The notes under the pieces were generated by a model. The model saw only the letters and a program-made list of their open reading frames with translations, searched no databases and was not told the origin of the DNA. Below, in pieces: positions 5,620 through 9,597 of a DNA stretch of 9,597 nucleotides. Position numbers and translations under genes: made by a program. Where the stretch lies: NCBI GenBank assembly GCA_020048935.1, contig JAIFLS010000025.1, positions 1 through 9,597 of the forward strand. The letters run 5' to 3'. The stretch comes from a bacterium (GTDB lineage: Bacteria > Verrucomicrobiota > Kiritimatiellia > UBA8416). Position 1 is the first letter of the stretch. Every line of letters begins with the position of its first letter.

Positions 5620-6816
5620 CTAGATCAAATGTCCCAGCTTGTCACGCTTCGTTTCGAGGTACCGCCGGTTGTCATCACCCGGCTCGCACACGATCGGCAA
5701 TCGCTCGACGATTTCCAGCCCGTACCCCTCGAGTCCGACCACCTTGCGCGGATTGTTCGTGAGCAGGCGGATCTTGTGCAGGCCGAGATCGGCCAGGATC
5801 TGCGCGCCGATGCCGTAATCGCGCAGGTCGGCATCGAACCCGAGTTCCTCGTTTGCCTCGACCGTGTCCAGCCCCGTGTCCTGCAGCGCATAGGCATGGA
5901 TCTTGTTCGCCAGCCCGATGCCGCGCCCCTCCTGGCGCATGTACAGGATTACACCGTGCCCTTCGGCACCCACCAGTTCCATCGCACGGTGCAACTGGTT
6001 GCCGCAATCGCAGCGCAGCGAGTGGAAGACATCGCCGGTCAGGCACTCGCTATGCACTCGCACCAGCGCCGCCGGCTGCCGTTCCGGCTCGCCCAGAACC
6101 AGTGCCACGTGGTTGTCCTTCTCGATCAGCGACTCGTATAGCCGGAGCTGGAAAATCCCGTAGGGGGTCGGGAACCGGATGGAGCGAATCAAATCAACCT
6201 GCTTCTCCGTGCGCCGGCGATGGGCGATCAGGTCGGCAATCGAAACCATCTTCAGGCCATGCCGGTCGCAGAAAACCTCCAGGTCGGGAAGCCGTGCCAT
6301 GGTGCCGTCCTCGTTGAGGATCTCGCAGATCACGCCGGCAGGATTGAGCCCCGCCAGGCGCGCCAGATCCACCGAGGCCTCGGTGTGACCGGCGCGGTGC
6401 AGCACACCGCCCTTGACCGCCCGCAGCGGGAAAATGTGCCCCGGGCTGGCGAAGTCGGCCTCCGTGGCGTCCTCATCGATCAGCCTTGCGATCGTGAGCG
6501 CACGATCCTGCGCGCTGATGCCGGTCGAGACGCCTTCGATCGCGTCCACCGATTCCATGAACGCCGTGCCGAACGAGTCGCCCTGTCCGCGCGCCGCCAT
6601 CGGGGCCAGGTTCAGCGCGGCCAGCCGTTCACGTTCCAGTGGGACGCAGATCAGCCCGCGCCCGAATTTCGTCATGAAATTGATCGCGGCCGCATCGGCC
6701 TTCTCGGCTGCCACGACCAGGTCGCCCTCGTTCTCGCGACGCTCGTCGTCGGTGACGACCACCATCTCGCCTCGCCCGATTGCCGCCAGCGCCTCTTCCA
6801 CCTGACAAAATGCCAT
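5620..6816 (-). CDS. ribBA: Bifunctional 3,4-dihydroxy-2-butanone-4-phosphate synthase / GTP cyclohydrolase II
   Basis: Supplies both starting branches of riboflavin synthesis. The N-terminal RibB domain makes dihydroxybutanone phosphate from ribulose 5-phosphate: VTDDERRENEGDL (21-33), STGISAQDRALTI (97-109), PGHIFPLRA (125-133) and GHTEASVDLARLAGL (143-157). The C-terminal RibA domain opens the GTP imidazole ring: VRVHSECLTGDVFHSLRCDC (252-271) with the three zinc cysteines 258, 269 and 271, then RQEGRGIGL (294-302). The 398-residue length fits fused enzymes. I chose the ATG at 6816 because GGGGGAAAC precedes it and the family begins MAFC-like; in-frame ATGs at 6828 and 6840 have no ribosome site. 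It is the first gene after the FMN riboswitch, so flux control should act here first. Confidence 0.96.
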   Translation of the reverse strand: MAFCQVEEALAAIGRGEMVVVTDDERRENEGDLVVAAEKADAAAINFMTKFGRGLICVPLERERLAALNLAPMAARGQGDSFGTAFMESVDAIEGVSTGISAQDRALTIARLIDEDATEADFASPGHIFPLRAVKGGVLHRAGHTEASVDLARLAGLNPAGVICEILNEDGTMARLPDLEVFCDRHGLKMVSIADLIAHRRRTEKQVDLIRSIRFPTPYGIFQLRLYESLIEKDNHVALVLGEPERQPAALVRVHSECLTGDVFHSLRCDCGNQLHRAMELVGAEGHGVILYMRQEGRGIGLANKIHAYALQDTGLDTVEANEELGFDADLRDYGIGAQILADLGLHKIRLLTNNPRKVVGLEGYGLEIVERLPIVCEPGDDNRRYLETKRDKLGHLI

Positions 6817-6858
6817 TGTTTCCCCCATCGTTAGACACAACGGGACAAAAGGCGGTCA

Positions 6859-6884
6859 GGAACGGTGCTGGTACGCACCGCTCC
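6859..6884 (-). promoter_or_regulatory. Hairpin in the riboswitch expression platform
   Basis: On the minus strand GGAGCGGTGC and GCACCGTTCC form a 10-bp stem (one G-U) around a 6-nt loop, starting 1 nt after the riboswitch P1 helix. A TTTT tract comes about 7 nt later, so it could be a weak intrinsic terminator or an anti-antiterminator, though the U-run is not adjacent. It sits 43 nt before the ribBA start. The switching mechanism (termination versus ribosome-site masking) is not settled by sequence alone. Confidence 0.5.
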
Positions 6885-6885
6885 A

Positions 6886-7039
6886 ATCCTCTCCCATCCA
6901 GACTCGGGAAGCGCCTGCCTCCCTCACTGTCGGTAACGGGATTCCACCGTCTCAGTCCAGCTGCTAAGCCGGAGTCGCGGACTGTAACCGCCGGTCAGGA
7001 ATCCGCCAGCTCCTGCCGGCATCACCTTGTCCCGAAGAT
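6886..7039 (-). ncRNA. FMN riboswitch (RFN element)
   Basis: The minus strand carries the conserved RFN blocks in order: ATCTTCGGG at the 5' side (7039-7031), ACCGGCGGTTACAGTCCGCG (about 6995-6976), CCGACAGT (6933-6926), and AGTCTGGATGGGAGA (6904-6890). P1 closes by ATCTTC (7039-7034) with GAGGAT (6891-6886), including one G-U pair. The variable stem before the final block is GGGA...TTCCC. It lies 70 nt upstream of ribBA, so FMN binding is expected to repress the whole riboflavin operon. Confidence 0.95.
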
Positions 7040-7081
7040 AAAAATTCATGCCACCGCGCGGATGACGCGATGCACGGAGGG

Positions 7082-7111
7082 ATATAATCCACAAACCGCC
7101 GCCAAACACAA
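7082..7111 (-). promoter_or_regulatory. Candidate promoter of the riboflavin operon
   Basis: On the minus strand TTGTGT (7111-7106) and TTATAT (7087-7082) are separated by 18 nt. This would start the transcript about 35 nt before the FMN riboswitch, in the 88-nt gap after the LamG gene. It is a sequence resemblance to a housekeeping promoter only. Confidence 0.35.
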
Positions 7112-7127
7112 GGCAAAAGAAGCGCAA

Positions 7128-8399
7128 TCAGAAGCGCGTCTTGAGCGTTCCCTCCAGATCCGTCATGAAGCGCGCATAGATGGCGAACTTATGAAGCGTT
7201 CCACGCCAGGGACGATCCTCCTCCCACTCGTTGCCAAGCACCAGGTGGCAGGGTTCCCAGTTCTTGAAATCCCCGGTAATCGTGTCCACCGGCAGCCTCT
7301 TGCCATCGAGGAAGAAGCGCAGGTCGCCAGGCCTGTAGGTCACGGCCAGCCGATGTTTCTGCCCCCGCTCCAGCGTTCCGAGCGTTACCTGAGGATTGGC
7401 CCCGTTGAGGCCGGTGTCGCTGGTGCGCAGCCGCAGCACCAAGTCCTCGCCCTCCTGGCATAGGGACACGTTGCGGTGGTGCGCACCGAGGGAGAAGCTG
7501 ATGATCCGGGCGGCCCCCTCTTGCCGAGGCCTCCTGGAAGTCAGCTCCGCGGTAATCGTGATCGCCTGCGAGGCCTGGCAGGCCGCCAGGAGAAGATCAT
7601 CGGCACCGCTGATCACCGTGCGCCCTCCCATGAATTGAATTCCCTCTTCCGAGACCCGGCTGCGTTCCCCATGCGTGACCTGGAGGTTGGAGGGAGACAT
7701 GCCGTCAGGCCCCGCGAATCCGCCCGTACCGTCACCGTCGAAAGAAATGATCCGCCGGTCGAGACCAAGTGTCTTGAGGAGTTCAAGCGTGGGAACCGGT
7801 TCTCCCGTAGTCGGTGCTTCCGCGCGGTGAACGGGCTCCATCGGCTCCGGAACTGGCGCGCTCGTTGCCGTATCCCGTTTCACACGCTCATACTCCTGCA
7901 TGAACGCCAGTGCTTCCTTCACATTTCCGTCCTTGGTCAAATCCTTTTTCATGGAATCGAGGTGCTCAAGATAGCTTTTGGTCAGGTTCGCCATTACCGA
8001 GTCATGATCCTTCTGTATCCGGGTATATTCCCGGTTGTAGGTTTCGCGCCATCTGGCGAGGGCCGGATCGGTATTTCTCGAAATGGCTGGCGGCTCGGCA
8101 CCTTGATTCGCAAACCGCTCAAGCTCCTTACGCATCGCCAGCAGCGGCTCGAGTTGCCCGGCCTTCTGTGCCTGATCGGCCGCGGTCTGCAGCGATGTCG
8201 TGTATTTTGCACCCAAGGCCGTGATTTCAGCATCACGCTTCTCGGCAAGTTTTTTGCCGTGCTGGACATAAAGCTGTCGGGCGCCGTCAACCGTCCGGTT
8301 GTCAACGGTCCCTTCCGCTTGTCCATGGACGGCGGCGGTCAACCCCATACAGACAGTCAACCCCGAAACAATATACAACAAAAACCCTCGAACAATCAT
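7128..8399 (-). CDS. Secreted protein with duplicated helical hairpins and a LamG-like domain
   Basis: A 423-residue protein of unknown specific role. It has a signal peptide (1 to about 27, ending near AAVHGQA). Two similar charged helical segments follow (about 39-97 and 112-175), each ending in a G-x-L/V-x-x-L/A-L...E-x-ER pattern (AGQLEPLLAMRKELERF and DGNVKEALAFMQEYERV), which looks like an internal duplication. A Pro/Thr/Glu-rich linker (177-205) leads to a C-terminal concanavalin-A-like/LamG fold (about 215-423), judged from beta-strand patterning, RLAVTYRPGDLRFFLDGKRL (350-369) and the closing GTLHKFAIYAR (400-410). This architecture is common in PVC-group bacteria; carbohydrate or surface binding is inferred. 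AGGAG precedes the ATG by 8 nt, supporting this start. It is divergent from dsbD, and no terminator is visible before the riboflavin leader 88 nt downstream. Confidence 0.75.
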   Translation of the reverse strand: MIVRGFLLYIVSGLTVCMGLTAAVHGQAEGTVDNRTVDGARQLYVQHGKKLAEKRDAEITALGAKYTTSLQTAADQAQKAGQLEPLLAMRKELERFANQGAEPPAISRNTDPALARWRETYNREYTRIQKDHDSVMANLTKSYLEHLDSMKKDLTKDGNVKEALAFMQEYERVKRDTATSAPVPEPMEPVHRAEAPTTGEPVPTLELLKTLGLDRRIISFDGDGTGGFAGPDGMSPSNLQVTHGERSRVSEEGIQFMGGRTVISGADDLLLAACQASQAITITAELTSRRPRQEGAARIISFSLGAHHRNVSLCQEGEDLVLRLRTSDTGLNGANPQVTLGTLERGQKHRLAVTYRPGDLRFFLDGKRLPVDTITGDFKNWEPCHLVLGNEWEEDRPWRGTLHKFAIYARFMTDLEGTLKTRF

Positions 8400-8595
8400 A
8401 CTGCCACTCCTGTCAAATCAAATAACGAGACCCATTCCCGGTATATTGCATCACCGGCGGCTTTATCGCAATTTTCAACATATCCCGTAAGGCTGCAACC
8501 GGGGTTCCTGTCAGAGAAGCTCTTCATACAGGAATCGAATCATATCGAAAAGACAGCTTGAAGGCAATGGGGATAATCGCCACACTGTACTGTAC

Positions 8596-8655
8596 GTCAT
8601 CATAGGTCATCATAGGCGGGCGGATTGTAAGGTTTTGGCGGTTTGGCTGGATAAT
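8596..8655 (+). promoter_or_regulatory. Divergent intergenic region: 10-bp tandem duplication and weak dsbD promoter
   Basis: The 308-nt gap between the LamG gene and dsbD (8400-8707) holds no credible gene. GTCATCATAG occurs twice back to back at 8596-8605 and 8606-8615, exactly one helical turn apart. Ten bases later TTGTAA (8625-8630) and GATAAT (8650-8655), 19 nt apart, form a poor promoter-like pair for dsbD. The duplication could be a regulator site. Nothing convincing was found for the LamG gene promoter in 8400-8595. Confidence 0.3.
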
Positions 8656-8707
8656 CGGCATGTGTGTGTTATGCTTTACGGACGACTGGTAATGTCAGGA
8701 GGTTTAG

Positions 8708-9597
8708 ATGCTTATGAAGCGATGGGCGGGGTTGGTGGCGGGGTTGGTGATGCTGGCGGCATCGGTGCGCGGGCAGATGGATGATCCGTTCGGCGTCGAG
8801 GCGTCGGCGGTGGCCGGGGCGGATGGCGGGCGCGAGCTGGTGGTCCGGGTGACGGTGCCGGCGGGCCACTACCTTTATGCCAAGGATCTGGCGGTCTCGG
8901 TGGCGGGCGGAACCCTCATCCCGCTGGCCGTGCCTAAGCCGAAGGCGAAGCTGGATCCGTTCCTGGAGGAGACGGTGGATGTCTTCGCGCATGACATGGA
9001 GTTGCGCTATCGGCTGGAAGCCCCGGTCGACGCGGTTGTGAAGGTGGCCTATATGGGTTGCAGCCAACAGCTCTGCTTCATGCCCCAATCACGGGAATTC
9101 CGCCTTGGGGCGACCGGGGAAGTTGCAAACAGCCCGGCGGCGGCTCCGCCAGACGCGCCAGCAGTGTCCGCCCCGGCGGCGGACGCGGGCGTGTTTGCGG
9201 GGTTGCGACTTGCAGGGCGCGAGGCAGGGTATATGCCTGCAGGCGATTTCCTGGCGTTCCTGCAGCGGGTGGACGCCGGGCAGGGGATGCAGCGGGGGCG
9301 CGTGGAGCAGATCGTTGACAAGCACGGGCTCTGGATCGGTGTGCTGGCCATCCTGCTGTTCGGGGTGATGCTCAACCTGACCCCCTGTGTCCTGCCGATG
9401 ATTCCCGTGAATCTTGCGATTATCGGTGCCGGTGCGCAGGCGGGATCCCGTCAACGAGGGTTCCTGCTGGGAGCCGTTTATGGTTTGGCAATCGCGCTGG
9501 TCTACGGGGCACTGGGGCTGGTGGTGGTGCTGACCGGGGCGCAATTCGGCCAGTTGAACGCCTCGCCCTGGTTCAACCTGGGCATCGCGGCCCTGTT
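8708..9597 (+). CDS. dsbD: Thiol:disulfide interchange protein DsbD-like, 3' end cut by window edge
   Basis: DsbD passes electrons from cytoplasmic thioredoxin across the membrane to periplasmic disulfide isomerases and related proteins. The 296 codons present give a signal peptide (about 1-22), an N-terminal domain like the DsbD alpha immunoglobulin-like domain (about 25-135) with the cysteine pair in GCSQQLC (Cys118, Cys123), a Pro/Ala-rich linker (142-160), and the start of the membrane domain with NLTPCVLPMIP (223-233, redox Cys227) and a second membrane helix at about 252-276. The remaining helices and the expected C-terminal thioredoxin domain lie outside the window. The cysteine spacing is CX4C, one shorter than in E. 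coli. AGGAGG lies 5 nt before the ATG at 8708, which decides the start over the ATG two codons later. It is the only plus-strand gene. Confidence 0.9.
   Translation, partial: MLMKRWAGLVAGLVMLAASVRGQMDDPFGVEASAVAGADGGRELVVRVTVPAGHYLYAKDLAVSVAGGTLIPLAVPKPKAKLDPFLEETVDVFAHDMELRYRLEAPVDAVVKVAYMGCSQQLCFMPQSREFRLGATGEVANSPAAAPPDAPAVSAPAADAGVFAGLRLAGREAGYMPAGDFLAFLQRVDAGQGMQRGRVEQIVDKHGLWIGVLAILLFGVMLNLTPCVLPMIPVNLAIIGAGAQAGSRQRGFLLGAVYGLAIALVYGALGLVVVLTGAQFGQLNASPWFNLGIAAL

Noticed and set aside
5023..6141. A 372-codon plus-strand open frame spanning ribH, the spacer and ribBA
   Set aside because: It crosses two confidently identified minus-strand genes and a repeat element and shows no recognisable domain.
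6924..7127. Small minus-strand open frame in front of ribBA
   Set aside because: It lies over the conserved FMN riboswitch, whose blocks explain the sequence.

Overview
The window looks like chromosomal DNA of a GC-rich bacterium, probably of the PVC group (Verrucomicrobiota, Kiritimatiellae, Lentisphaerae or Planctomycetes). This placement is an inference from two things: a secreted protein combining helical repeats with a LamG-like domain, and intergenic spacers built of inverted short repeats. No rRNA, tRNA, CRISPR array or transposase gene was found. Everything from 1 to 8399 is encoded on the minus strand; only the last gene (8708 onward) is on the plus strand.

Reading in the direction of transcription, the core is a riboflavin operon. 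A candidate promoter (7082-7111) precedes an FMN riboswitch (6886-7039), and a strong hairpin (6859-6884) follows it. Then come ribBA (5620-6816), ribH (4962-5426), nusB (4439-4909), ribD (3295-4491) and ribE (2538-3179). These encode every dedicated step from GTP and ribulose-5-phosphate to riboflavin except the separate phosphatase, so one FMN-sensing leader can control the pathway. The ribBA-ribH and ribD-ribE spacers each hold an inverted element made of 7-nt units kept in strict phase. A third palindrome-rich stretch follows ribE. The ribD stop codon lies inside one of these elements.

Downstream of the riboflavin operon is a compact same-strand group: brnT-brnA (toxin-antitoxin, 1765-2269), a GH5 cellulase-like gene carrying one frameshift (563-1764), and the start of an alpha-acetolactate decarboxylase gene predicted to encode a lipoprotein (1-547, cut by the window edge). 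Gaps are 0 to 15 nt. A duplicated 8-mer upstream of brnT is a candidate operator.

Upstream of the riboflavin operon is a secreted LamG-like protein (7128-8399). It is divergent from a dsbD-like gene (8708 to the window end) across a 308-nt spacer that holds an exact 10-bp tandem duplication.

No clearly new enzymatic system is visible. The most unusual structures are the heptad-phased inverted elements inside the riboflavin operon, the ribD tail they encode, and a lumazine synthase with atypical active-site positions.
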